60,936 bases of DNA from a virus, in IMG/VR virus record IMGVR_UViG_3300028592_000010, positions 1 through 60,936 of that record; one strand, given 5' to 3'. Positions 15,435 through 21,986 of this stretch are shown here, piece by piece. The position numbers were made by a program, and so were the translations under genes. The stretch's first letter is position 1. Every line of letters starts with the position of its first letter. The notes beneath the pieces are model-generated. The model was not told the origin of the DNA. It saw only the letters and a list, made by a program, of their open reading frames with translations, and made no database searches.

Positions 15435-15703
15435 GCAGCCCGGCCGACCGCCTGGCGGATGGGCGGGGCAGCCTGCGCGACCTGGCCGAGTTGGACCAGG
15501 CCCGGGCGGCCACCGTCGAGGACCTGAACCGCCTGCTGGTCGGCTACGCCCAGGCCATGCGCGACCTCGGGCCCGACCGGGCCCACTGCGCCTACGTCAC
15601 CGGCCTGCTGCGTGACTGGGACGAGGTCACCATGGCCTGCGCCCTCGTCGAGGCAGTGGAGCGCCTGGTGCGGCGCCTGGACGAGCAGGGGGCGCGCACC
15701 TAG
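15431..15703 (+). CDS. hypothetical helical protein ending in an in-frame amber codon
   Basis: GTG 15431 overlaps the previous stop. The 90 residues are helical (YAQAMRDLGPDRAHC, LVEAVERLVRRLDEQ). It ends with TAG at 15701-15703. The next gene starts only four codons later in the same frame, so suppression of this TAG would fuse the two proteins. The TAG is also part of the -10-like TAGTCT for the next gene. Confidence 0.65.
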   Translation: MSSPADRLADGRGSLRDLAELDQARAATVEDLNRLLVGYAQAMRDLGPDRAHCAYVTGLLRDWDEVTMACALVEAVERLVRRLDEQGART

Positions 15704-15712
15704 TCTGGTGTC

Positions 15713-15943
15713 GTGACAGACACGACGGAGCCATACGACCACGACCCGAACTACGACCCGGCGGCGGCCCGCAAGGCCGAGAAGCACGAGGCCTTCGTGG
15801 CCGAGTACCAGACCCGCTACGGCGGCGCCGGGCGTGACGCCGAGTCGGTGGCCAGAGTCTTCGGCCTGGAGGGCGAGCCGCCCAGCAACGAGGTCGAGGT
15901 GGACCCGGACGCCGAGTCGTCCCCCAACGTCGGGCACAAGTAG
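15713..15943 (+). CDS. hypothetical acidic protein, TAG-ended
   Basis: GTG 15713 has no ribosome site and lies six bases after TAGTCT (15701-15706), consistent with a leaderless message. It encodes 76 acidic residues (TDTTEPYDHDPNYDP). It is in frame with the preceding gene across one TAG, and its own stop is TAG immediately before the endolysin. Confidence 0.65.
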   Translation: MTDTTEPYDHDPNYDPAAARKAEKHEAFVAEYQTRYGGAGRDAESVARVFGLEGEPPSNEVEVDPDAESSPNVGHK

Positions 15944-15945
15944 CC

Positions 15946-16827
15946 ATGACGGGCATCGCGCCCATCTGGGCCGGCTACCCCAAGTCGTACACGCCCGGGC
16001 GCGCGCGAGCCCCCAAGCTGTGCGTCATCCACTACACGGCCGGCAACGCTGGCCCGACCGCCGCCGAGGCGGGCGTGGACTACGACAAGCGGCGCACGGA
16101 CGGCACCTCGTGCCACATCTTCGCCGACTCGCTGGGCACCCCGCTGATGGAGGTGCCGCTGGGCGACCGTTCGCACAGCGCCTACTTTCACGGCAACGAG
16201 ATCGGCGTGCACATCGAGACGTGCGACACGGTGCAGAGCCGAGCCGGCTGGCTGGACGCGGTCAGCTACCCGACCATCGTCAACGCGGCCGGGACGGCCC
16301 GGTGGGTGTGCGACACGCTGGGCCTTCCCTTGCGGCGGATGACGGTGGCCCAGGTGCGGGAGGCGTACTACGGCAGCGACCCGGGCGGCATCTGCGACCA
16401 CTGGGACGTGACCCGGGCGTTCCCCGAGGACGGCGGCAACCACACCGACATGGGGCCCGAGTTCCCGTGGGATGTGTTCATGGAGTTGGTGCTCGACCAG
16501 GACACGAGAAGGGACTACGGCATGCTGCTGTTCGGGAAGTCAGGCGCGGGCCAGTTCGGCGAGGACACCGACCACTCCCGCTGGTGGGTGGGCGACGGCC
16601 TCCACCACACCGAGCGCACCGAGGAACAGGCCAGCCTCCTCCTCGGTGCGGTGAACAAGTACTACGGCCTCAAGCTGGAGATCATGTCGTGGGGCGACAC
16701 CAGCCCCGAGTGGATGCAGGGCATCGTCGGCCCCGTGCCAGCCGGGAGCGGGGGCGTCGGGGGTCTGGGCTTCGCCGAGGTCGTGGAGGCGGCCCGCCAG
16801 GGCGCCGAGAAGGCCGAGGACAGCTAG
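15946..16827 (+). CDS. endolysin, N-acetylmuramoyl-L-alanine amidase
   Basis: The first 160 residues are an amidase-2/PGRP-type domain: H29 in VIHYTAGN, E91 in VHIETCD, and H152 and D154 in DHWDVTRAF. These match the zinc ligands of enzymes that cut the amide bond between MurNAc and L-Ala in the host wall. The C-terminal 130 residues have no recognised wall-binding motif and end in a helical tail. There is no signal peptide, so a holin must release it. The stop is TAG. Confidence 0.9.
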   Translation: MTGIAPIWAGYPKSYTPGRARAPKLCVIHYTAGNAGPTAAEAGVDYDKRRTDGTSCHIFADSLGTPLMEVPLGDRSHSAYFHGNEIGVHIETCDTVQSRAGWLDAVSYPTIVNAAGTARWVCDTLGLPLRRMTVAQVREAYYGSDPGGICDHWDVTRAFPEDGGNHTDMGPEFPWDVFMELVLDQDTRRDYGMLLFGKSGAGQFGEDTDHSRWWVGDGLHHTERTEEQASLLLGAVNKYYGLKLEIMSWGDTSPEWMQGIVGPVPAGSGGVGGLGFAEVVEAARQGAEKAEDS

Positions 16828-16863
16828 CCCGCGCGGGCGCTACGCGCGGTGATCGCTAGCTGG

Positions 16864-16869
16864 TACGCT
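16864..16869 (+). promoter_or_regulatory. late-type -10 box TACGCT
   Basis: GGTACGCTGC at 16862-16871 matches boxes before the terminase, capsid and tape measure genes. It lies 35 bases before ATG 16904. Confidence 0.55.
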
Positions 16870-16903
16870 GCGCCCAACCGCCCAGCGACCACTGGAGCAT
16901 GCG

Positions 16904-17413
16904 ATGGCCCTCACCACCAGCATCGGCCTGTCCATCTCGGCCGATCTCGTCAAGGCGCTCGACCTCGCCGAGGCGCGCGTACCACTGGTCAAGACCTACA
17001 CGGCGGCCCTCACCAACGGCGTCCTGGCCGGCCAGGCCGACCTCGTCTTCCACGACACCCGCACCATCGCGCCCTCGTCCAACGACGACCTCGACCTGGC
17101 GGGCGTCCTGCTCGACCCGGTGTGCACCCTGCTCACCTTCATCCGAGTCAAGGCCCTGATCGTCGCGGCGGCGGCGGCCAACGCCAACAACGTGGTCATC
17201 GGCGCGGCGGCGGCCAACCCATGGGTCGGCCTGATCAATGCCACCGGCACCATCACCCTCAAGCCCGGTGGGGTGCAGGCCTACTTCGCGGGCCAGGCGG
17301 ACGCGGTGGCCTCTACGGTGATTGCGGCCACCGGCGACATCCTGCGCGTGGCGAACTCGGGCGCCGGCACCAGCGTCACCTACGACATCATCATCATCGG
17401 CGCCTCGGCCTGA
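16904..17413 (+). CDS. putative virion decoration/structural protein
   Basis: The 169 residues form alternating beta strands and Ala/Thr-rich turns with DLDLAGVLLDPV, FIRVKALIVAAAAAN, VRVANSGAG-like and YDIIIIGASA segments. This is a common actinophage virion-type pattern, possibly a capsid or tail decoration. It has its own late-type promoter box, consistent with a structural role, though it lies apart from the main head and tail genes. There is no catalytic motif. Confidence 0.55.
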   Translation: MALTTSIGLSISADLVKALDLAEARVPLVKTYTAALTNGVLAGQADLVFHDTRTIAPSSNDDLDLAGVLLDPVCTLLTFIRVKALIVAAAAANANNVVIGAAAANPWVGLINATGTITLKPGGVQAYFAGQADAVASTVIAATGDILRVANSGAGTSVTYDIIIIGASA

Positions 17414-17414
17414 C

Positions 17415-17624
17415 GTGATCACCAAGCGCAAGAGCAGCCACTCCGCCGAGAGCGCCAACTGCGTTGCGCTGTGGGACTTCGGCGACGAGGTGGCCCTCGG
17501 CGACACCAAGGGCCCCAACTGGCAGATGGCCTGGTTCGACCGGGCGGCCTGGACCGACTTCGTCCAGGCGGTCGGACGGGGCGAGTTCGACCGGCCACGA
17601 GGCCGTGCTGCGCCGTCTCTGTAA
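17415..17624 (+). CDS. DUF397 domain protein
   Basis: GTG 17415 gives 69 residues: KSSHSAESANCVALWD, then VALGDTKGPNWQMAWF and AWTDFVQAVGRGEFD. This is the DUF397 pattern found in Streptomyces and related actinomycetes, where such proteins usually pair with an XRE-family regulator. No XRE gene is adjacent; the nearest XRE gene is 20240-20482 on the other strand. A host-acquired antagonist or regulator is a fair inference. A strong terminator follows. Confidence 0.8.
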   Translation: MITKRKSSHSAESANCVALWDFGDEVALGDTKGPNWQMAWFDRAAWTDFVQAVGRGEFDRPRGRAAPSL

Positions 17625-17689
17625 GGTGTGAACGCGAGGGCGCCGCCGAGAGGCCCCTAACCCCCACGGCCCACTCCCCTACGGACCAA

Positions 17690-17728
17690 CGAGAACGGCC
17701 CCGAGCTTGATGCTCGGGGCCGTTCTCG
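17690..17728. terminator. bidirectional terminator hairpin
   Basis: A perfect 17-bp stem (17690-17706 with 17712-17728) has a TTGAT loop. It separates the plus-strand DUF397 gene from the minus-strand tRNA region and can stop transcription from both sides. Confidence 0.8.
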
Positions 17729-17744
17729 GTCCATGACGGGAACG

Positions 17745-17815
17745 GGACCGCACGGGGAGTCGAACCCCGCCTAGGCGCTTTAGAGGCGCTTGTGCTGCCG
17801 ACACACCCTGCGGTC
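17745..17815 (-). tRNA. suppressor tRNA, anticodon CUA (reads UAG)
   Basis: Read on the minus strand, GACCGCA pairs with TGCGGTC over seven bases. The D stem is GTGT/GCAC with GG in the loop. The anticodon arm is AGCGC-CTCTAAA-GCGCC with U33 followed by CTA, and the T arm is CGGGG-TTCGACT-CCCCG. The anticodon (17781-17783) is CUA. Weak points are an A-C mismatch closing the anticodon stem, G at position 8 and a four-base variable loop. CCA is not encoded. Charging specificity cannot be seen. Confidence 0.7.
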
Positions 17816-17839
17816 AAGGCGGTGCCCGAGGTCAAGGCG

Positions 17840-17963
17840 GCTCGGCGCCTTGTTCGGCTGCTCTACCGGGCTGAGCTACCCCACTCCCCGAGGGGAGCGT
17901 GGCGGGATTCGAACCCGCGACCTGCCGATTACCTGTGAAGTAAGCCGGGCCTGCGCACCGAGC
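17840..17963 (-). tRNA. candidate circularly permuted tRNA (3' half before 5' half)
   Basis: On the minus strand a canonical 3' half comes first (TCGGC-AGGTC, T arm GCGGG-TTCGAAT-CCCGC, CACGCTC; 17928-17895). A canonical 5' half follows after about eight bases (GAGTGGG, D arm GCTC..GAGC, GCCGA; 17886-17854). GCCGA and TCGGC form a perfect anticodon stem, and the acceptor strands pair at six of seven positions. Outside them GCGCCGAGC (17848-17840) pairs with GCTCGGTGC (17963-17955). The anticodon cannot be read, and one extra G sits after the acceptor strand. Two degenerate tRNA fragments are the alternative. Confidence 0.35.
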
Positions 17964-18033
17964 ACCACCACCGGACGATCGCCGACACGTGCGGGCCAGC
18001 GAGGTTTCCGGGTACCTCTTGAGTTGTGCACCC

Positions 18034-18087
18034 GGGGCCACCCGAAGGCGATCTTCCCGCAGCGTCCTATCCACGACCACGTGGCCC
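18034..18087 (-). ncRNA. tRNA-like element with acceptor and D arm only
   Basis: On the minus strand GGGCCAC and GTGGCCC form a perfect seven-base stem. They enclose a D-arm-like hairpin (GGTC-GTGGATA-GGAC) and one short hairpin. The space is about 20 bases too short for normal anticodon and T arms. It is probably a decayed or minimal tRNA. Confidence 0.35.
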
Positions 18088-18218
18088 GGGCCAACTTGGG
18101 GCCCTCCGAGAAATTGCACCTCGCCTTCGCCCCCCGAAGGGCGCGTGCTCTGGTTACACCTGAGGGCCATGGGGGCCGGTCTGGGCCCGGGGCAAGCTAG
18201 CCTCCCAGACCGGCACCG

Positions 18219-18294
18219 AAACGGGAGTCGGATTCGAACCGACGACCTCCAGCTTATGAGGCTGGCGAGCACAACCGAACTGCTCCATCCCGTC
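18219..18294 (-). tRNA. tRNA-Met (CAU)
   Basis: All arms are present on the minus strand: acceptor GACGGGA/TCCCGTT (first pair G-U), D arm GAGC..GCTC, anticodon arm CCAGC-CTCATAA-GCTGG, variable AGGTC, and T arm GTCGG-TTCGAAT-CCGAC. The anticodon is CAU. The regular first pair argues for an elongator rather than initiator tRNA. CCA is not encoded. Confidence 0.93.
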
Positions 18295-18538
18295 AGGCGC
18301 CCGTGGAGTCGTTACGGTCCTCCTCGGGCGTGTCGACCCTACCATGACAGGACTTCCCGCGCTTGCGATCCACCTCAGCCTTAGTGCGAGAACTAAGGTG
18401 GTAGCCCCCGGCGACCGGGCACCAGTAGACCCGGCCCTCCTCGGTCGGGGGCAGCCGACTCAGCGCGTGCTTGCCCATCTCGTAGGTGCGGTAGGTGTTC
18501 TTGCGGCACCGCTTGCACTTGGCCTTGTGGTTCCGCAT
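18293..18538 (-). CDS. small zinc-ribbon protein, 81 aa
   Basis: It begins with CKRCRKNTYRTYEMGKHAL and has a later YWCPVAGGYH, a pattern seen in small actinophage zinc proteins. It is very basic. The stop overlaps the first base of the tRNA-Met gene, so the tRNAs may be processed from this operon transcript. The function is unknown. Confidence 0.65.
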   Translation of the reverse strand: MRNHKAKCKRCRKNTYRTYEMGKHALSRLPPTEEGRVYWCPVAGGYHLSSRTKAEVDRKRGKSCHGRVDTPEEDRNDSTGA

Positions 18539-18541
18539 GGA

Positions 18542-18688
18542 CTACGACCACCAGATGTCGCGCTTCACGGCCCTCTCCTTCCGTCGTCTCCAGGTGAGCA
18601 CACCGAACAGTGTGCCCAGGGTCGCACCCAGCACGATGAGCATGTAGCCCATCAGGCGAACGACCTCGACGCGGTCCTGCCAGGTCAT
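18542..18688 (-). CDS. single-pass membrane peptide, 48 aa
   Basis: One membrane helix (MLIVLGATLGTLFGVLTW) is followed by a strongly basic tail (RRRKERAVKRD). It overlaps the upstream gene by four bases and ends in TAG. The basic tail suggests an inside C-terminus. Confidence 0.55.
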   Translation of the reverse strand: MTWQDRVEVVRLMGYMLIVLGATLGTLFGVLTWRRRKERAVKRDIWWS

Positions 18689-19113
18689 CGCCACTTCCTC
18701 CACTTTCGTGCCCGCTTAGGCCGCGTGTGCAGGCGCCTCATGGCGTCGAGGTCGGCCGCGAACACTGCGCCCCGGAATGGGCCCCACTCGCGCGACTTGT
18801 CCGTGTCGGTCCAGTGGTAGTGGCCCCGCCCACCGGTGGCCCGGATGCAGGTCCAGGCGCCGTGGCGCCAGCGGTAGCCCCGCCGGTGCATGCGGCGCCC
18901 TTGCATGTCGACGATGAAGACCCGCCGACGACGGGCGCGGCGGCGCTCACCGTGGTCCATCTGCCGGGGCCGCCAGTACTGGTAGCCCTTGCGCCGGCAC
19001 GGCCTGCGGAACCAGCGGTCGCCCAGGCGGGGATCCTCGCGCCACGCCCAGAGCCGCTTGACGTGGGGCGGCGGTTCTGGGTCGTAGGTGAGGTTGTAGC
19101 GGTAGACGATCAC
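18685..19113 (-). CDS. basic Trp/Tyr-rich protein, 142 aa
   Basis: GTG at 19113 overlaps the upstream stop as GTGA. The protein is unusually rich in Arg, Trp and His (RRPCRRKGYQYWRPRQMDHG, RRGYRWRHGAWTC). It may bind nucleic acid, but there is no named domain. The sequence stays open far upstream, so a longer N-terminus cannot be ruled out. Confidence 0.6.
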   Translation of the reverse strand: MIVYRYNLTYDPEPPPHVKRLWAWREDPRLGDRWFRRPCRRKGYQYWRPRQMDHGERRRARRRRVFIVDMQGRRMHRRGYRWRHGAWTCIRATGGRGHYHWTDTDKSREWGPFRGAVFAADLDAMRRLHTRPKRARKWRKWR

Positions 19114-19358
19114 CACTTCACCCGCAGCAGGGAGGCTCGGTGCTCCAGCAACATGCGCAGCACCTCGTCCACGGTGCCGCCGGGCAGGGAGGCCAGCAGC
19201 GCGTTGACGATGGCGCGCGCATCCAGCCGGTGCAGCCTGCGCCCATCCGCCCGGTCGAGGTTGTCCGGCATCGGCATGTCGGCCTCGATGCGCAGGTCCT
19301 CCACCTCCTCGGCGCCGTGTGGCTGGGCCTTCCACACCCAGACCGGCTCGGCGCTCAT
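19110..19358 (-). CDS. hypothetical protein, 82 aa
   Basis: ATG at 19358 overlaps the upstream stop. The C-terminal half is helical (DARAIVNALLASLPGGTVDEVLRMLLEH). It is an operon member with no recognised motif. Confidence 0.6.
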   Translation of the reverse strand: MSAEPVWVWKAQPHGAEEVEDLRIEADMPMPDNLDRADGRRLHRLDARAIVNALLASLPGGTVDEVLRMLLEHRASLLRVKW

Positions 19359-19693
19359 GGCCGCTTCCAGACCCACCGCCCGGGGCGGCGCGGGTCGGGG
19401 TACGGCACCAGGTCCCACGTGTAGACCAGGTAGCCTGCCGAGCCGAACGCCACCAGGATCAGGAACATCCCTCCGGCGACCGGGTAGGCAATGGGCGCCT
19501 CCTCGCCGAACGTCGTGGACAGGGCGTAGCCGAAGAGGCTGAGCATCGACGCGCCGAACATCGCCATGGCGGTGCGGCGAGGGAAGGGGCGGAACCGGCC
19601 GAACACCGACCGCCAGGCGTCCAGCGCGTAGGCCGGGACGCCGATGGTGATGCCCGCCAGCAGCAGGGCCACCCCAACGTCATGCGCGGTCAC
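19355..19693 (-). CDS. integral membrane protein, 112 aa
   Basis: There are three likely membrane helices: residues 5-23, about 42-60, and 71-90 (AGGMFLILVAFGSAGYLVY). It lies among other small membrane genes of the minus-strand operon. A role in superinfection exclusion or envelope change is possible but unproven. Confidence 0.6.
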   Translation of the reverse strand: MTAHDVGVALLLAGITIGVPAYALDAWRSVFGRFRPFPRRTAMAMFGASMLSLFGYALSTTFGEEAPIAYPVAGGMFLILVAFGSAGYLVYTWDLVPYPDPRRPGRWVWKRP

Positions 19694-19818
19694 CTGTCCT
19701 CACCCCTCTTCTTGGCGATGGCGGCTGCGATGAAGAACGCGGAGAGCGCCCAGGCGATGCTGCAAACGAGGGCGACTCCCTCGACGGCCTCGGGCCAGGT
19801 GTCACTTGCCAGGATCAC
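19690..19818 (-). CDS. single-pass membrane peptide, 42 aa
   Basis: GTG at 19818 starts a peptide with one helix (ALVCSIAWALSAFFIAAAI) and a KKRGEDR tail. It overlaps genes on both sides. Confidence 0.5.
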   Translation of the reverse strand: MILASDTWPEAVEGVALVCSIAWALSAFFIAAAIAKKRGEDR

Positions 19819-19972
19819 GGAGCGCCTCCTCGTGCTTGGCGGGCCTGATGGGGCGCTCGGTCCTCCTGGACCACTTGATCTCGGGCCCGCTGGCGAGGAA
19901 CACCAGCCCGAGCAACAAGAAGACCACCGACACGATGGCGGTAGCGGCGACGAACGCTTCGGGCCAGTTCAT
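19802..19972 (-). CDS. single-pass membrane peptide, 56 aa
   Basis: The ATG at 19972 follows AGGAGGGTCCCC on the minus strand. The helix is AIVSVVFLLLGLVFLASG, followed by a basic charged tail. It overlaps the next peptide by 17 bases. Confidence 0.55.
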   Translation of the reverse strand: MNWPEAFVAATAIVSVVFLLLGLVFLASGPEIKWSRRTERPIRPAKHEEALRDPGK

Positions 19973-19982
19973 GGGGACCCTC

Positions 19983-20243
19983 CTACAGGTCGTGGGCGCA
20001 GAACGGGCAGACGTGGATGTCCTCCACCCGCGTGTTGGCAATGAGGAACGGCTTGCTCACCGAGGGCACCACCTCGGCGGCCATCCGCTCAGCGTGGGCC
20101 TCGATGAGGGCCGCCTCGGTGGGGAACCAGTGGAAGCACTCCCCGCACAGGGTGCCGGTGGTGAGGTCGGTCTGGGGCTCGTCCTCGTTGTGGAAGTGGC
20201 AGTGGTCCTGGTCGCAGGCGCGGGTCGGTTCGTGGGGCATCAT
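19983..20243 (-). CDS. Cys/His-rich zinc-binding protein, 86 aa
   Basis: It has CDQDHCHFHNED, LCGECFHWFPTEAALIEAH and CPFCAHDL, enough ligands for two zinc fingers. The middle one resembles a C2H2-like unit. The ATG overlaps the XRE gene stop behind GGAGG. It ends in TAG. DNA or RNA binding is likely. Confidence 0.65.
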   Translation of the reverse strand: MMPHEPTRACDQDHCHFHNEDEPQTDLTTGTLCGECFHWFPTEAALIEAHAERMAAEVVPSVSKPFLIANTRVEDIHVCPFCAHDL

Positions 20244-20482
20244 GACCTCCACTCGATGCGCAGCCGCCCATCGAGGGCGTCCACCAGGCGGACGAGGGTC
20301 AGCGTCTCGGGCACGACCTCTCCCATTTCGATCTCGCTGATGCTGCTCTGGACGATGCCCGAGATGGCCTCCAGTTCCCGCTGGCTCAGGCCGAGCCGCA
20401 GGCGGCGCAGCTTGAGTTGCTGGCCCAGGAGGCGCACTTCGAACTCGTCGGTCGCGAACGACCCGCGCGGACTGCGGGGCAC
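20240..20482 (-). CDS. XRE-family helix-turn-helix regulator
   Basis: Eighty residues contain one HTH (KLRRLRLGLSQRELEAISGIVQSSISEIEMGEVVPETLTLVRLVDAL), the classic Cro/CI-type spacing. GTG 20482 overlaps the TAG of the upstream gene by one base. It may control the minus-strand block or interact with the DUF397 protein at 17415; both are inferences. Confidence 0.85.
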   Translation of the reverse strand: MPRSPRGSFATDEFEVRLLGQQLKLRRLRLGLSQRELEAISGIVQSSISEIEMGEVVPETLTLVRLVDALDGRLRIEWRS

Positions 20483-20904
20483 TACTTCAGCCGCCGGGGC
20501 AGCTTGAGCCGCAGGTCCTCGTAGCGGCGGAACGCCTGCCACCGGTGGGCGTGGCTGGAGACGTTGTAGAACACCAACTGCTCGTTGATCCCGGTCGGGA
20601 CGTACAGGGTGGCGTCGATGAGCCACCAGGTGACCGGCAACGTCCGATTCCAGTACTTCAGGTCCATCGCCCACAACTGCACCCCCACGGGCGAGCCCGT
20701 GCCCGGCGCGTCCTCGGCGGCCTGAACCTGCTGCTCCATACGGCACCGGGCCCACTGCACGTTCCACCAGCGCGGCGAGAATGCCGCGTTGCGCAACTGC
20801 GGGTCGACCTCGTCCACGTAGTCCACGAGGATCTGGCGGGCCCACCGACCGGCCTTCGGCCAAGAGGCCATCCGGCCGGTCTCCAGGTAAGCGTCAGTCG
20901 TCAT
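20482..20904 (-). CDS. hypothetical protein, 140 aa
   Basis: It begins MTTDAYLETGRMASW and is rich in Trp, Tyr and Arg with no Cys-metal motif. Strand-like VTWWLIDATLYVPTG suggests an alpha/beta domain. It ends in TAG. No family is recognised. Confidence 0.6.
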   Translation of the reverse strand: MTTDAYLETGRMASWPKAGRWARQILVDYVDEVDPQLRNAAFSPRWWNVQWARCRMEQQVQAAEDAPGTGSPVGVQLWAMDLKYWNRTLPVTWWLIDATLYVPTGINEQLVFYNVSSHAHRWQAFRRYEDLRLKLPRRLK

Positions 20905-21247
20905 ACGAGCCCACCCTGGCCAGCCGTGCCTTCCACTGCCGGGTCAACTCGTTGTAGGCCGAGAAGTCCGAGGCCGAGAAGCCGTGCCGGACGGACCATG
21001 AGGTGGAGCCGATCCAGTGGTCGGCGGCCGGCCCGTCGTAGTTCGCGGTCACCCGGTGGTAGGCCCGGGCCCGAATGTCCTCGGTCTTCCCGCCCGAGGC
21101 CCAGCCCAGCACGCAGTTGCACGGCTGCACCAGGTCGAGGTCGTCCATGTGGTCGAGCACGTTGTCCAGCTTGAGCCCGGCCAGGCCGCCGTGCTTGCGC
21201 AGCCAGCGCAGGCCCCGCTCGATCTGCTTGCTGTAGTCGACGCTCAC
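20894..21247 (-). CDS. hypothetical protein, paralogue A of tandem pair
   Basis: GTG at 21247 gives 117 residues. It aligns with the adjacent protein 21244-21648 along its length: a helical IERGLRWLRKHG start, a CVLGWASG block, AYHRVTANY, and a WKARL end. The pair looks like an old tandem duplication. No catalytic residues are evident, and the function is unknown. Confidence 0.65.
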   Translation of the reverse strand: MSVDYSKQIERGLRWLRKHGGLAGLKLDNVLDHMDDLDLVQPCNCVLGWASGGKTEDIRARAYHRVTANYDGPAADHWIGSTSWSVRHGFSASDFSAYNELTRQWKARLARVGSYDD

Positions 21248-21648
21248 CGGTGGTCCTCCTCGCACAGCGGCGCCAGGGCCGCCTTCCACTCGGCCGTGAG
21301 GGCCTCGTAGTCGGCCAGGCTGTGGGGCTCGTCGTCGCCGAGGCGGAAGCCCCGGTTCGCCGCCCAGCGGTAGCCGACGCTGCGATCGAAGCCCTGGGCG
21401 CGGATGCGGGCGTGGTAGGCGTGGGCGCGGTCGACCTCACTGCCGAACCCGCTGGACCAGCCGAGCACGCACGACTCGGGCATGTTCACGTCCAACTCGT
21501 CGAGGTGGACGCACAGGTTCTGGAGGAGGTGGTCATGCAAGGGCCCCTCGGTGATGAGCCAGGCGATGCCGGCCTGCACCCGCTCGGCGTAGCTCGCGTC
21601 GGTGTTGGGCCGGTCCTGTTCCGTGTAGACGGCAAGGTCGCTGTCCAT
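21244..21648 (-). CDS. hypothetical protein, paralogue B of tandem pair
   Basis: ATG at 21648 follows GAAGGGAGC, a leader also seen before other minus-strand genes here. The 134 residues share VQAGIAWLITEG, CVLGWSSG, AYHARI and WKAAL blocks with paralogue A. It is the first gene after the TATGGT promoter box at 21684-21679. Confidence 0.65.
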   Translation of the reverse strand: MDSDLAVYTEQDRPNTDASYAERVQAGIAWLITEGPLHDHLLQNLCVHLDELDVNMPESCVLGWSSGFGSEVDRAHAYHARIRAQGFDRSVGYRWAANRGFRLGDDEPHSLADYEALTAEWKAALAPLCEEDHR

Positions 21649-21678
21649 GTCCGTGCTCCCTTCGGTTTGTGTCCCCCG

Positions 21679-21684
21679 ACCATA
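21679..21684 (-). promoter_or_regulatory. minus-strand -10 box TATGGT
   Basis: On the minus strand TG-TATGGTC-N4-GACACA precedes the ATG at 21648. It is one of the recurring early-type boxes, here driving the operon that runs down to 18293. Confidence 0.55.
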
Positions 21685-21702
21685 CACGATCCCCCGAAAC
21701 CG

Positions 21703-21747
21703 ATGAAGCCCCCCCACGTCATCTCGCGATGCGTGAGGGGGCTTCAT
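21703..21747 (-). terminator. terminator hairpin after 21752-21943
   Basis: ATGAAGCCCCC (21703-21713) pairs with GGGGGCTTCAT (21737-21747), with a further internal stem. It lies just downstream of the minus-strand gene ending at 21752 and just before the next operon's promoter. Confidence 0.7.
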
Positions 21748-21751
21748 GGTC

Positions 21752-21943
21752 CTACAGGATGATCGTCGCCTGGACCCGCTTGACCTCCACGAGCCCGTCC
21801 CACTTGCCCGAACCCAGGTAGTTCTCGGTCGTCCGGAGTTCCCGCAGGGCGTCCTTGAGCGCCTCAGCGGTGGTGTTCCAGTGGTACTCGGCCTGCCAGT
21901 CGTCCACGTTCACGTCGAGGTCGAGGGTGACGGTGATCTTCAC
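21752..21943 (-). CDS. hypothetical protein, 63 aa
   Basis: GTG at 21943 follows GAAGGGAGC. The sequence starts with a strand (KITVTLDLDVNVDDW) and then a helix (TAEALKDALRELRTTENY), like a small ferredoxin-like or phage DUF fold. The function is unknown. Confidence 0.6.
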   Translation of the reverse strand: MKITVTLDLDVNVDDWQAEYHWNTTAEALKDALRELRTTENYLGSGKWDGLVEVKRVQATIIL

Positions 21944-21986
21944 GGCCGTGCTCCCTTCAGTGCTCCCGCCCGGTAGCGGGGAGACG

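Noticed and set aside
16828-17418. Amber read-through extension of the endolysin by about 197 codons
   Set aside because: The frame stays open only as an out-of-frame reading of the virion-type gene at 16904 and looks like Arg/His/Pro-rich noise.
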